Shown here piece by piece: positions 8,927-17,895 of a stretch of DNA of 62,024 nucleotides. The stretch comes from an uncultured Pseudohongiella sp. (GTDB taxonomy: Bacteria; Pseudomonadota; Gammaproteobacteria; Pseudomonadales; Pseudohongiellaceae). Position 1 is the first letter of the stretch. Each line of letters starts with the position of its first letter. A model generated the notes under the pieces. The model was not told where the DNA came from, ran no database searches, and saw nothing but the letters and a program-made list of their open reading frames with translations. The translations under genes were made by a program, and so were the position numbers. The stretch lies in assembly GCA_902597095.1 (NCBI GenBank), contig CACJWK010000012.1, forward strand, positions 1 through 62,024, written 5' to 3'.

Positions 8927-10198
8927 ATGAAAAGACTACACCGCAGCATCACCTTCAGCATTACCCTCAAATCCCTTCTTGCCGGCCTCGTGCTGTCACT
9001 CTTCAGTTCCATTTCTGCCCAGGAGCCTGTGCGGATTGCGTTTATCGACCCTTTGTCGGGCACATTCGCTTCCATCGGCACCAGCGGGCTGAAGCAATTG
9101 CAGTACGCGGCAGATGAACTCTTCAACTCCAAGGGGGGCATTCTCGGCGGTCGCATGATTGAGATTGTTCCGCTGGACAATAAGCAGAGTCCTACGGATA
9201 CCCAGATTCAGTTCAGACGCGCGGTAAGTGAAGGGCTGCGGATTATTTTTCAGGGTAACAGCTCTGCAGTCGCCAACACGCTGAACTCCACCATCAGCAG
9301 ACACAACCGTCGGAACCCGGGTCAGGAGATCCTGCAGATCAACTACTCTGCGGTTGACCCGATTCTGACCAATGAGCAATGCAGCTTCTGGCATTTCAGA
9401 TTTGACGCCCATGCGGTGATGAAGCTGAATGTGCTGACCGATTACATTGCCATGAACCCTGAGATTAAAAAGGTTTATATTATCGGACAGGACTATTCCT
9501 TCGGACAGGTGGTGTCGGACACGTCGATTGAATTGCTGAGGGAAAAACGTCCGGACATTGAGATCGTGGGCAATGAGTTTCACCCAATCGGGCAGGTCAA
9601 GGACTTTACGCCCTACGTCACCAAAATCGTTTCCTCTGATGCCGATGCGGTCATTACCGGCAACTTCGGTGCTGACATGGTATCTCTGGCACGATCGATA
9701 ATCGATAGCGGGCTCGACATTCCCATCTATACGTTTTATGCGGCCTATGACGGCATTACCGCAACGCTGGGTGCAGACGGCATCGATAAGATTTATCTGG
9801 TGCACAACGATGCGGGGAACCCGCTGCCCTCGGAAGAGCGGTTGGCGTACACCAAAAATTTTAAGCGGCTCAATCCGAACAATGACATGACGCAGTTTCG
9901 TATCACCAATGCACTACAGATGCTGGTGCAGGCGATGGAAGCGTCCCAGAGCACAGATCCCTTTGACATCGCCCTGGCCCTTGAAGACATGCGATTCACC
10001 AACATGAGCGGTGAAGAGCTGTGGATGCGCGGCGAGGACCATCAGATTATTCAGCCGCTGCATATTTCCGTGCACACGGACCAGAACATCGTCGTGGATG
10101 CAGATAACTCCGGATTTGGTCTCTACCGGGATTTCTCGGTGCTCGGAGACGAGACGGTGGTCGATCACAGCTGCCGCATGCGCAGGCCACGCCGCTAG
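8927..10198 (+). CDS. Branched-chain amino acid/amide ABC transporter, substrate-binding protein
   Basis: The protein has 423 residues: a signal peptide ending SISAQ (about residue 32), then a Peripla_BP_6 domain opening VRIAFIDPLSGTFASIGTSG and two lobes with the hinge typical of LivK/UrtA proteins. It would capture a ligand in the periplasm and hand it to the permeases encoded next. I chose the ATG at 8927, which follows a purine-rich AAAGAAG, over a GTG at 8918. It is the first gene of a five-gene transporter operon. Branched-chain amino acids, urea, short amides or aromatic acids are all possible substrates for this family; the sequence does not decide among them. Confidence 0.85.
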   Translation: MKRLHRSITFSITLKSLLAGLVLSLFSSISAQEPVRIAFIDPLSGTFASIGTSGLKQLQYAADELFNSKGGILGGRMIEIVPLDNKQSPTDTQIQFRRAVSEGLRIIFQGNSSAVANTLNSTISRHNRRNPGQEILQINYSAVDPILTNEQCSFWHFRFDAHAVMKLNVLTDYIAMNPEIKKVYIIGQDYSFGQVVSDTSIELLREKRPDIEIVGNEFHPIGQVKDFTPYVTKIVSSDADAVITGNFGADMVSLARSIIDSGLDIPIYTFYAAYDGITATLGADGIDKIYLVHNDAGNPLPSEERLAYTKNFKRLNPNNDMTQFRITNALQMLVQAMEASQSTDPFDIALALEDMRFTNMSGEELWMRGEDHQIIQPLHISVHTDQNIVVDADNSGFGLYRDFSVLGDETVVDHSCRMRRPRR

Positions 10199-10226
10199 GG
10201 CAAATAACCGCTGGCGGCGCCACATC

Positions 10227-11177
10227 ATGCTGGAAGTTTTTGTCTTCTCAACGCTTAATGGCCTGGTGACTGGCCTGCTCCTGTTCATGCTGGCCAGCGG
10301 TCTGACGCTGATTTTCAGCATGATGGGGGTGCTCAACTTTGCCCACGCTAGCTTTTATATGCTGGGTGCCTACTTTGCGTATTCGATTTCCCTTAAGCTC
10401 GGGTTCTGGGCAGGTCTTCTTATCGCGCCGCTACTGGTTGGGGCATTCGGCGCCTTGGTAGAGCGTTACGCCCTGCGGCGGGTGCATGCCCATGGTCATG
10501 TGGCAGAGCTGGTGTTTACCTTTGGGCTCGCTTTTCTGGTCGAGGAAGCCGTACAGTTTTTTTGGGGGGCTGATACCAAAAACTATCAGTCTCCTGACCT
10601 GCTAAATTTCCCGCTGTTCACCCTGTTTGGTCAGGAATTTTCGGCCTATCGGGGGTTCATGATCACCATTTCAGTGGGGATTTTCCTGGCGCTGTATTAC
10701 ATGCTTACGCGCAGCCGTATTGGCATCATCATTCAGGCGGCAATCACTCATCCGCATACTGTTGCCAATCTGGGACACAATGTTCCCCTGATTTTTATGG
10801 CGGTTTTCGGCGTTGGCACTGCGCTGGCAGGGGTTGCCGGAGTCATTGCCGGGCCAGTATTGACGACTTTCCCCGGCATGGCTGTGGTCCTGGGCAGCAT
10901 CGTATTCGTGATAGTGGTGATTGGCGGGCTCGGCTCGCTGGGAGGTGCCTTTGTCGCGTCTTTGATGATCGGCCTACTGCAAAGCTATGCCATCGCCTCG
11001 AATCTCGGGATGCCTGACCTGCTGAATTGGCTGGGTCTTGAGTTCTCACGAGACCACCCGCTCAACGATCTCTGGACGTTGACGCTGCCGCAGATTGCGC
11101 CTGTCCTGCCTTTTCTGCTGCTGGTGCTGGTGCTGATCTTCCGGCCAACGGGCCTTGCCGGAAAGCGAGAGGAGTGA
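10227..11177 (+). CDS. livH: ABC transporter permease, LivH family
   Basis: The protein has 316 residues with about eight membrane helices and the LivH pattern FVFSTLNGLVTGLLLFMLASGLTLIFSMMGVLNFAHASFYMLGAY at its start. I place the start at the ATG at 10227, since the frame upstream overlaps the binding-protein gene and lacks coding character. It forms the inner-membrane channel with LivM, with LivG and LivF as motor. It begins 28 bases after the binding-protein gene and ends seven bases before livM, so all five genes are very likely one transcript. The symbol follows family, not proven substrate. Confidence 0.85.
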   Translation: MLEVFVFSTLNGLVTGLLLFMLASGLTLIFSMMGVLNFAHASFYMLGAYFAYSISLKLGFWAGLLIAPLLVGAFGALVERYALRRVHAHGHVAELVFTFGLAFLVEEAVQFFWGADTKNYQSPDLLNFPLFTLFGQEFSAYRGFMITISVGIFLALYYMLTRSRIGIIIQAAITHPHTVANLGHNVPLIFMAVFGVGTALAGVAGVIAGPVLTTFPGMAVVLGSIVFVIVVIGGLGSLGGAFVASLMIGLLQSYAIASNLGMPDLLNWLGLEFSRDHPLNDLWTLTLPQIAPVLPFLLLVLVLIFRPTGLAGKREE

Positions 11178-11184
11178 TGTGCTG

Positions 11185-12417
11185 ATGGGTAAGTTTGCCG
11201 CATGGGCTGGCTATCTCGTTGTTCTGCTCGGACTGCCGCAGCTGTTTGATTCCGTGCTGGCCATTACCATCTTCAACCAGATGGCGATCGCCATTGTCTT
11301 TGCGCTCAGCTACAACATGCTGCTGGGTCAGGGCGGGATGCTTTCATTCGGCCATGCGGTGTATTTCGGTCTGGGTGGATTTATGGCGGTCCACGCGCTG
11401 GTCATGATTGAGTTTGAAACGGTGTATTTCTCCATTACCCTGATCCCGCTGGTGGGTGGGCTGATCGGGCTGATCGCCGCGGTTTTCGTCGGCAGTTTCT
11501 CTACGCACAAAGCCGGGACCGTGTTTGCGATGATTTCGCTGGGCATCGGCGAACTGATGGCCGCCTCGTCATTAATCTTTGTCAGTTTTTTTGGCGGGGA
11601 GGCGGGAGTCAGCGCGGATCGCACCTTTGGTCCGCCTTTTTTTGGAATCGAATTCTTCCAGGATGTGGAGATCTACTACCTGAGTGCCGGCTGGGTCTTT
11701 GTTGCAACCGCGTTTATGTATCTGTTTACACAGACTCCTGCTGGGCGCATGGCCAATGCGGTTCGCGACAATCCCGAGCGGGCCGAGTTCATCGGATACA
11801 GTGCCCGGCGCGTGCGCTTTATCTCGTTTTGTACCTCAGGGTTTTTTGCGGGCGTGGCAGGTGGGTTGTTCGCGCTGAACTATGAGTTCATTACCGAAGA
11901 AAACCTGAACGCGGTGACCTCAGGCCGGGTTCTGCTGATGGCTTATATCGGTGGTCTTGGTTACTTTATCGGACCCATCATCGGTGCTGTTGTGCTGACG
12001 CTGATGAACTCACTGCTCAGCAACTATACCGAGCTGTGGATGCTGTACCTCGGCATGATGTTCGTGCTGACTGTGCTGTTTCTGCCGAGGGGATTCGCTG
12101 GTTTCATTATGATGCATCAGACGGCGTGGCTGCGGGGCAAGCTGTCTTCATTGTTCCTGCCTTACCTGATTACCGGCATGCCGGCGATCATATTTGGCGG
12201 CTCGATTCTGGCTGCCATCGAAATGCTACATCACGAGGGCGAGCCCTTCGGGTTTTTGTTTATTAATCTGGATTCCGGGAACACGCTGCACTGGTTGGCA
12301 CTGACTGCATTTGCAGCCGCCTCGTATTATGCCTGCCGGCGTTCTCTCGGGCAGCTCAATGCCGCCTGGGAAGAAGCGAACCGGGTGGGTGATCCGACCG
12401 AAGGTGGTCCGGGCTGA
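11185..12417 (+). CDS. livM: ABC transporter permease, LivM family, with extra C-terminal helices
   Basis: The protein has 410 residues. The LivM core spans about residues 1-320: IFNQMAIAIVFALSYNMLLGQGGMLSFGHA near the start, and a cytoplasmic coupling segment around AVRDNPERAEFIGYSARRVRFISF. After the usual end (LPRGFAGFIM) about 90 further residues carry two more hydrophobic stretches and a charged tail. That extension is not part of E. coli LivM, whose extra length is at the other end. The ATG at 11185 is preferred over the upstream GTG. The stop overlaps the livG start by one base (TGATG), a sign of translational coupling. Confidence 0.85.
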   Translation: MGKFAAWAGYLVVLLGLPQLFDSVLAITIFNQMAIAIVFALSYNMLLGQGGMLSFGHAVYFGLGGFMAVHALVMIEFETVYFSITLIPLVGGLIGLIAAVFVGSFSTHKAGTVFAMISLGIGELMAASSLIFVSFFGGEAGVSADRTFGPPFFGIEFFQDVEIYYLSAGWVFVATAFMYLFTQTPAGRMANAVRDNPERAEFIGYSARRVRFISFCTSGFFAGVAGGLFALNYEFITEENLNAVTSGRVLLMAYIGGLGYFIGPIIGAVVLTLMNSLLSNYTELWMLYLGMMFVLTVLFLPRGFAGFIMMHQTAWLRGKLSSLFLPYLITGMPAIIFGGSILAAIEMLHHEGEPFGFLFINLDSGNTLHWLALTAFAAASYYACRRSLGQLNAAWEEANRVGDPTEGGPG

Positions 12418-13187
12418 TGAGCATTCTGTCTATGCACAATGTGAGCAAGTCTTTCGGAAAGACCGAGATTATTCGTGGTGTGAATCTCGACATTCAGGCC
12501 GGAGAGCGTCACGCCATCATCGGGCCGAACGGTGCGGGCAAATCCACCCTGTTTCACTTGATCAGCGGCAAATATCAGCTCAGCTCGGGTCGGATTACCT
12601 TTCGTGATCAAGAGATTCAGAATCGTCCGCCCTATGAGATTGCGCGCCTCGGCCTGGCCAGAAGTTTTCAGGTGACCAATATCTTTCCGCGACTTTCGGT
12701 TTTTGAAAATGTGCGCTGCGGCATGTTGTGGCAGCAGGGACTTGGCTACTCGTTCAGGCATTTACTTGGCCGCCAGACGGAACTCAATGCGCGGGCCATG
12801 CACCTGCTTGCAGAGATCAATCTGGCTGAGCGCGCCGATTTTCCGGCCGGAGAGCTGGCCTACGCACAGCAGCGCGCGCTTGAGCTCGGCGTCGCCATTG
12901 CCAGCGGTGCCGATCTGATTATGCTCGATGAGCCGGTCGCTGGCATGAGCCTCAGCGAGGCGGAAGCGGCGGTGTCGTTAATCCGGAAAATTACAGAGGG
13001 CAAAACTCTGGTGATGGTTGAGCACGATATGAACATTGTCTTTGATATTGCGGACAGAATTTCGGTGTTGGTCTATGGCGAAATCATTGCCAGTGATTCT
13101 CCGCAGGCGATCAGGGCAAACCCCAAAGTGCAGGAGGCCTACCTCGGTGAGGTGGCAATGACAGGCGTTGGAGGCAATAATGCTTGA
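12417..13187 (+). CDS. livG: ABC transporter ATP-binding protein, LivG family
   Basis: The protein has 256 residues. Walker A is GPNGAGKST (about residues 37-45), the signature loop reads LAYAQQR (LivG proteins commonly have LAYGQQR here rather than LSGGQ), and Walker B is LIMLDEP, followed by a switch histidine in MVEHDM. It powers the transporter together with LivF. The start overlaps the livM stop and the end overlaps livF by eight bases, so it sits in the tightest part of the operon. Confidence 0.9.
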   Translation: MSILSMHNVSKSFGKTEIIRGVNLDIQAGERHAIIGPNGAGKSTLFHLISGKYQLSSGRITFRDQEIQNRPPYEIARLGLARSFQVTNIFPRLSVFENVRCGMLWQQGLGYSFRHLLGRQTELNARAMHLLAEINLAERADFPAGELAYAQQRALELGVAIASGADLIMLDEPVAGMSLSEAEAAVSLIRKITEGKTLVMVEHDMNIVFDIADRISVLVYGEIIASDSPQAIRANPKVQEAYLGEVAMTGVGGNNA

Positions 13188-13875
13188 AGTGTCTGCGCTT
13201 AACGCTTATTACGGCAAAAGTCATATCCTTCGGGGCGTAGAATTCAACGTTAAGGCAGGCGAGATCGTCAGTCTGCTCGGGCGCAATGGGGTCGGCCGCT
13301 CCACCACAGTGAAATCAATTATCGGGGAAGTCAGCCCGCAAGGCTCGATCAAATTTAAGGGCGAGGAAATTGCAGGCAGGCCTAGTTTCGAGATTGCCCA
13401 TCGGGGGGTGGGATACGTGCCGGAGAACAGGGAGGTCTTTCCAACGCTCACTGTTAGACAAAATCTGATGCTCGGCATCAAGAACGACCAAAAAAAACCG
13501 CGCTGGACGATGTCCGAGATTTTCGAGATGTTTCCCAATCTGGCGGAGCGCGCTGATGTTTCCGGCGGGGTGCTAAGCGGTGGAGAACAGCAGATGCTGA
13601 GCATGTGCCGCACGCTAATGGGCGACCCCGACATGATCATGATCGATGAACCCACGGAAGGACTCGCCCCTAAAGTGGTTGAGCAGATTTCCCGCTTGCT
13701 TGAGGAAATAGCGTCTCGGGGTGTTGCCATTCTGCTGGTGGAGCAGAAGCTAAATGTTGCTCTGCGGATTTCCCATCGGTTATATGTGATGGGCCATGGT
13801 CAAATCGTCTATGAAGGTACGCCGGCGACTCTGAAATTAGCAGATGAAATCCGCTCGGAATGGCTCGAGGTCTGA
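13180..13875 (+). CDS. livF: ABC transporter ATP-binding protein, LivF family
   Basis: The protein has 231 residues. The start is the ATG at 13180, with GGAGG at 13170-13174 in front. Walker A reads GRNGVGRST: the usually invariant lysine is arginine (residue 40). Such arginine-bearing P-loops recur in one LivF subgroup, so the change alone does not mean the protein is dead. The signature LSGGEQQ, Walker B MIMIDEP and a downstream LLVEQ are normal. Catalysis may then depend mainly on LivG, which has a normal lysine. It is the last gene of the operon. Confidence 0.88.
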   Translation: MLEVSALNAYYGKSHILRGVEFNVKAGEIVSLLGRNGVGRSTTVKSIIGEVSPQGSIKFKGEEIAGRPSFEIAHRGVGYVPENREVFPTLTVRQNLMLGIKNDQKKPRWTMSEIFEMFPNLAERADVSGGVLSGGEQQMLSMCRTLMGDPDMIMIDEPTEGLAPKVVEQISRLLEEIASRGVAILLVEQKLNVALRISHRLYVMGHGQIVYEGTPATLKLADEIRSEWLEV

Positions 13876-14081
13876 TGTATGTTACCGAAAGAGACTACTT
13901 TAAAACTTGTCTGATCAAGCGCGCTCTTGACGCCTGCAGTGATTGCGAAGGCTGGTCTTTTGTGTGTTTTCATAACGACGACCCCGGGCAGTCCTCTCAG
14001 ATTAACGCGTTTTCCTGCGCTGCAGGTTTCCGGATGGTAGCCGGATCCTGTCTCCAGCTTCGCTAGCGCAGATCATTCCGG

Positions 14082-15662
14082 TCACGACCTTTGACGCCCG
14101 AGGTTTTCTTCGCCGAGCACCCCCCGGTAGAGCCCGTAGCACATGAACAGCATGACCACTCCGAACGGCAAGGCGCTGCTGATGGCTGCGGTTTGCAGTG
14201 CGCCGAGCCCACCGGCAACGAGCAGCACGGATGCAATCACGCCCTCTGACACGGCCCAGAAGATTCTTTGCCATTTTGGCGGGTCTTCATTGCCGCCGGA
14301 AGTGATGATATCGATCACCAGAGATCCTGAATCGGATGAAGTGACAAAAAAGGTCACGATCAGCACCATGGCGAGCAGTGACGTGAGTGATGTCAGGGGC
14401 AGGTGCTCCAGAAAGACAAACAAGGCGGTGGGCAGTTCAGTGGTCACGGCCGAAGTGATTTCTCCACCCCGTTCGCTGAGTTCAATAAGCAGTGCGGAGT
14501 TGCCAAAAATACTCAGCCAGATAAACGTAAATCCGGCCGGGATCAGTAACACGCCCAGCACAAACTCGCGTATTGTCCGCCCGCGGGAGATTCTGGCGAC
14601 AAACATGCCGACGAACGGCGACCAGGAAATCCACCAACCCCAGTAGAACAGGGACCAGTCGCCCAGCCAGTCTTCAGGCTCGTCGGCATAGACATTGAGG
14701 GTCAGCTGAACAAAATGACTGACATAGTTACCCAGATCTCTGACGAAACCGGCGAGCAGGGATGTGGTTTGGCCGGCGATGACCACGAAGCTGATCAGGA
14801 TCAGTGCCAGAATCATATTGAGTTCACTGAGTCGGCGGATGCCATGATTGAGTCCGGCCACAACTGACATGGTGGCCATCCCGGTTATGCCGGCGATCAG
14901 CGCAATCTGAACGCCCGCGCCCACCGGTATGTCAAACAGGTAATTCAGTCCCGCATTCACTTGTGTCACTCCCAGGCCTAAGGAGGTTGCTACGCCGAAC
15001 ATGGTTGCCAGCACAGCGAAAATATCGATGGTATTGCCGATCGGGCCGTAGATCCTGTCACCAAGCAGCGGGTAAAAAGCCGAGCGCATGGTCAGCGGTA
15101 AATTATGTCTGAAGGCAAAATAGGCCAGTGCCAGACCAATTACAATGTAGGTGGCCCAGGCCTGTACGCCCCAATGGAAGTAGGTGTAAAGCATCGCGCT
15201 TCTGGCAGACTCCGCGGTTCCGCCTTCGCCAAGCGGAGGCTGGTCAAAATGGGTTACTGGCTCTGCGACTCCGAAGAATAACAGGCCAATGCCGATGCCT
15301 GCGCTGATCAGCATGGCAATCCAGCTGACGTAGGAATAGTCAGCTAGGGCATCATCTGGCCCTAAGCGGATATGAGCGAAGCGACTGAAAGCCAGGAAAA
15401 TTATAAAGAGAAAAAACACACCGACCACCGCCATGTAGAACCAGCCAAGATGGGTGACCAGCCAGTCCTGGACCACCATGAAGGCAGCGCCTGCCTGATC
15501 GCTGAAGCCGCCACCGTAGATACTGAAGGCGATAATCAAGCCGGCAGAAGTAAAAAAGACCGGGCGATGCACGGAATGCAGAATGTTGTCGGGGATAAAG
15601 CCGCTATCTTGCTGCAAGGGTTCAGGAGTGTCTGAAGAATGAACCCCGGTGGTAACAGACAT
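14082..15662 (-). CDS. BCCT-family transporter (betaine/choline/carnitine type)
   Basis: The protein has 526 residues and twelve predicted membrane helices. The family's glycine-rich sodium/substrate motif appears as MISAGIGIGLLFFGVAEP in the first third. The tryptophan box, FYWGWWISWSPFVGMFVARIS, lies near residues 335-355. BCCT proteins import quaternary ammonium compounds such as glycine betaine, choline, carnitine or DMSP, driven by sodium or protons. The C-terminal cytoplasmic tail is short (GVLGEENLGRQRS), so long-tail osmosensing as in BetP is unlikely. It reads against the liv operon and stands alone; the ligand is not decided by sequence. Confidence 0.9.
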   Translation of the reverse strand: MSVTTGVHSSDTPEPLQQDSGFIPDNILHSVHRPVFFTSAGLIIAFSIYGGGFSDQAGAAFMVVQDWLVTHLGWFYMAVVGVFFLFIIFLAFSRFAHIRLGPDDALADYSYVSWIAMLISAGIGIGLLFFGVAEPVTHFDQPPLGEGGTAESARSAMLYTYFHWGVQAWATYIVIGLALAYFAFRHNLPLTMRSAFYPLLGDRIYGPIGNTIDIFAVLATMFGVATSLGLGVTQVNAGLNYLFDIPVGAGVQIALIAGITGMATMSVVAGLNHGIRRLSELNMILALILISFVVIAGQTTSLLAGFVRDLGNYVSHFVQLTLNVYADEPEDWLGDWSLFYWGWWISWSPFVGMFVARISRGRTIREFVLGVLLIPAGFTFIWLSIFGNSALLIELSERGGEITSAVTTELPTALFVFLEHLPLTSLTSLLAMVLIVTFFVTSSDSGSLVIDIITSGGNEDPPKWQRIFWAVSEGVIASVLLVAGGLGALQTAAISSALPFGVVMLFMCYGLYRGVLGEENLGRQRS

Positions 15663-15862
15663 CCTGTCGGTTTACGCAGTGCCGATGATTTATTTGGAGA
15701 GTGATACTTGCAGCTAGAGCCCAGCCAGGGGATCGCAATACTGGAAAGATGATTGAAAGTTCATCATTCGATTCCCGAGCTTTTTCTTTGGAAGAGAGCT
15801 TCTGTAATATTAGATTAGTCGGGGTCGCGCCGCAGCTCGGTCGACAAGATTGGAAAAATTCT

Positions 15863-16726
15863 ATGTTCTCTTCAATGGTTCACAAGATTTCTCTACTGAG
15901 TCTGCTGGTGCTCATCGTTTCACTGCCGGCTTGCCGTCAGTTAGACCCGACGCTCAATGTCATGTCGTTCAATATCCGCTATAACAATCCTGCGGATGGA
16001 GAGCATGCCTGGCCAAACCGCAGGGACAGAGTCGCCAGTGTTATTCGGTTTCACAAAGCTGACCTGGTCGGTATGCAGGAAGTGCTGCGCGATCAGATCA
16101 GTGATCTGGAAATTCTGCTGCCCCAGTATGGCTGGATCGGTGTGGGCAGAGACGACGGGAAGGACGGCGGAGAGTTTTCGCCGATCTTCTACCGGAAAGA
16201 CCGTTTCACCGTGTTGGACTCGGGGACTTTCTGGCTGTCGGAAACACCGGAAGTCACCGGCAGCAAGAGCTGGGATGCCGCCATCACCCGAATCGCGAAT
16301 TGGGTGATCCTGCTCGACTTGCAGTCCAATCAGGAATTTCTCCATCTCAACACGCATTTCGATCATCGCGGTGAAGTGGCACGCACCAACAGCGCGGCGC
16401 TGATTGTTGCGCGCCTTAAGAACCTTGCCCGGGGCAGGCCGGTTTTGGTCAGCGGAGATTTTAACGTACCTCCGACTGCGCCAGCTTACGACACGATGAC
16501 CCGTGCTCTCGATGACAGCTATATCGAAACCGCTACATCCCCCCACGGGCCGCTGGGCACCTTCGGCGGGTTTGAAGTGGGCAGTACAGCCAACGAGCAG
16601 CGCATTGACTATGTCTTTGTGGACTCGACTTTTCAGGTTCTGCGCTACGCGGCGCTGAGCGATCAGTGGGACGGCAGCTATCCATCCGATCACTTGCCGG
16701 TGCTGGTCGAGTTAAGCTGGGAATGA
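15863..16726 (+). CDS. Secreted endonuclease/exonuclease/phosphatase-family lipoprotein
   Basis: I start it at the ATG at 15863, because a lipoprotein signal begins there (SLLVLIVSLPAC, lipobox cysteine near residue 28); the frame upstream to 15701 is non-coding in character. The mature part has the EEP fold motifs in order: MSFNIRYNNPADGEHAWPNR, the catalytic glutamate in VGMQEV, HLNTHFDH, GDFNVPP and the closing SDHLPV. Such proteins cleave phosphodiesters or phosphomonoesters with a divalent metal, and this branch is often a secreted, substrate-unknown hydrolase. The likely place is the periplasmic face of a membrane. Confidence 0.8.
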   Translation: MFSSMVHKISLLSLLVLIVSLPACRQLDPTLNVMSFNIRYNNPADGEHAWPNRRDRVASVIRFHKADLVGMQEVLRDQISDLEILLPQYGWIGVGRDDGKDGGEFSPIFYRKDRFTVLDSGTFWLSETPEVTGSKSWDAAITRIANWVILLDLQSNQEFLHLNTHFDHRGEVARTNSAALIVARLKNLARGRPVLVSGDFNVPPTAPAYDTMTRALDDSYIETATSPHGPLGTFGGFEVGSTANEQRIDYVFVDSTFQVLRYAALSDQWDGSYPSDHLPVLVELSWE

Positions 16727-16990
16727 GAAGCTGGCGAAAATCGCGGCAGAAAGGGTGCTGGCAAGGGCAAATACAAGCGTAAAGATAAAGACAAGGAAAA
16801 AAATAAGGGAAGAGAGCGGCAGCATCAGGATCATAGGTTTGCTGAGCCGGCCACTCCGATCCATGCTGGGCACGACCCTGGTAATAAAGTTCTCTCAGGT
16901 GCCAGGATCCGGGTTGCCGGCATGTTCAGCGTTGCCGTGCCCGAAAAAATCAGATCACTCAATAACGAGAAACAGGAAGCAGGAGTAGAT

Positions 16991-17770
16991 ATGAATTTTG
17001 CCCCGGATATCTTGGCAGGAAGAAGCGCAGTAGTCACCGGTGGAGCTACTGGGATCGGCCGACACATTGTGCGTATGCTTGGCCGGCTTGGCGCTAATGT
17101 TGGCATCGTCAGCCGCAAGGAAGAGAATCTTGTAGGAGCTTCAGAGCAGTTCAAAGCAGAAGACGGAATTGATGTCGCGTGGCGTACCGGTGACGTGCGG
17201 GACCCTGATGGCATCAAGAAAGCCATCGATGAATTGGCGGATGAAAATGGCGGGCTGGATATAATGGTCTGCAACGCTGCGGGTAATTTTATCTGCCCGA
17301 CAGAAGAGCTTTCCTGGAATGGCTGGCGAACGGTCATTGAAATCGACCTTAATGGCACCTTCAACTGTTGCCAGGCGGCACTGCCCTATCTAAAGGATGC
17401 CGGCGACGGTGGCCGTATCATTTCTATCAGCACCACTGGAGCCAACTTCGGCTGGCCGGGTGCTGCACACGCCGGAGCGGCCAAAGCCGGCATCCAGAAC
17501 CTGATGAAATCGCTGGCCGCAGAATGGGGGGGTTATGGAATTCGCTGCAACTGGATTTCCCCGGGCCCGATAAAAGGTACCGAGGGTGTTGATCGATTGG
17601 TTATTCAGCAGGGCATGGCGAAAAAGGTCACGAAGAGTATACCACTTGGCATGTTTGGAGAAGGAGACGATATTGCCAATGCTGTTGTGTTTCTGGCCGG
17701 GGAAACAGGCAAATATATCTCTGGCGCGGAACTGGTAGTGGATGGTGGTGGGCAGTGGAACCGTTGGTAG
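16991..17770 (+). CDS. SDR-family oxidoreductase, 2,4-dienoyl-CoA reductase-like
   Basis: The protein has 259 residues. AGGAGTAGAT stands directly before the ATG at 16991. The Rossmann start is VVTGGATGIGRHI, then NAAGNF (about residue 92), ISTTGANF, and PGPI after the catalytic region. The usual SDR Tyr-x3-Lys reads HAGAAKAG: the lysine is kept and the tyrosine is absent. That pattern, with ALPYLKDAGDGGRIISIS and SLAAEWGGYGIRCN, is what mitochondrial-type 2,4-dienoyl-CoA reductases show, whose catalytic tyrosine sits elsewhere. The likely role is NADPH-dependent reduction of dienoyl-CoA in unsaturated fatty-acid oxidation. The main alternative is another acyl-CoA or ketone reductase. Confidence 0.8.
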   Translation: MNFAPDILAGRSAVVTGGATGIGRHIVRMLGRLGANVGIVSRKEENLVGASEQFKAEDGIDVAWRTGDVRDPDGIKKAIDELADENGGLDIMVCNAAGNFICPTEELSWNGWRTVIEIDLNGTFNCCQAALPYLKDAGDGGRIISISTTGANFGWPGAAHAGAAKAGIQNLMKSLAAEWGGYGIRCNWISPGPIKGTEGVDRLVIQQGMAKKVTKSIPLGMFGEGDDIANAVVFLAGETGKYISGAELVVDGGGQWNRW

Positions 17771-17895
17771 ACGGCGAAAAAGGATCAAGACAAACGCAAG
17801 GGCTTGTTTGGCTCCGCTCTTGCCAGTCGGCGGTATTTTCAGTGTGTCTGCCAGTGCCTATTCGCTGTATCTTCACTTGGGCTTCTAGCTGAAAT

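Noticed and set aside
8996..9805. A 269-codon frame opposite the ABC binding protein
   Set aside because: Shadow frame; the plus strand has signal peptide and full family match.
13860..14066. A 68-codon frame after livF
   Set aside because: It overlaps the livF end, has no ribosome binding site and no coding character.
15941..16693. A 250-codon open frame on the minus strand
   Set aside because: It is the antisense of the EEP-family gene and has no family resemblance.
16755..16988. A small lysine-rich frame between the EEP gene and the SDR gene
   Set aside because: The low-complexity AAG/AAA run and overlap with the SDR ribosome binding region suggest spacer DNA.
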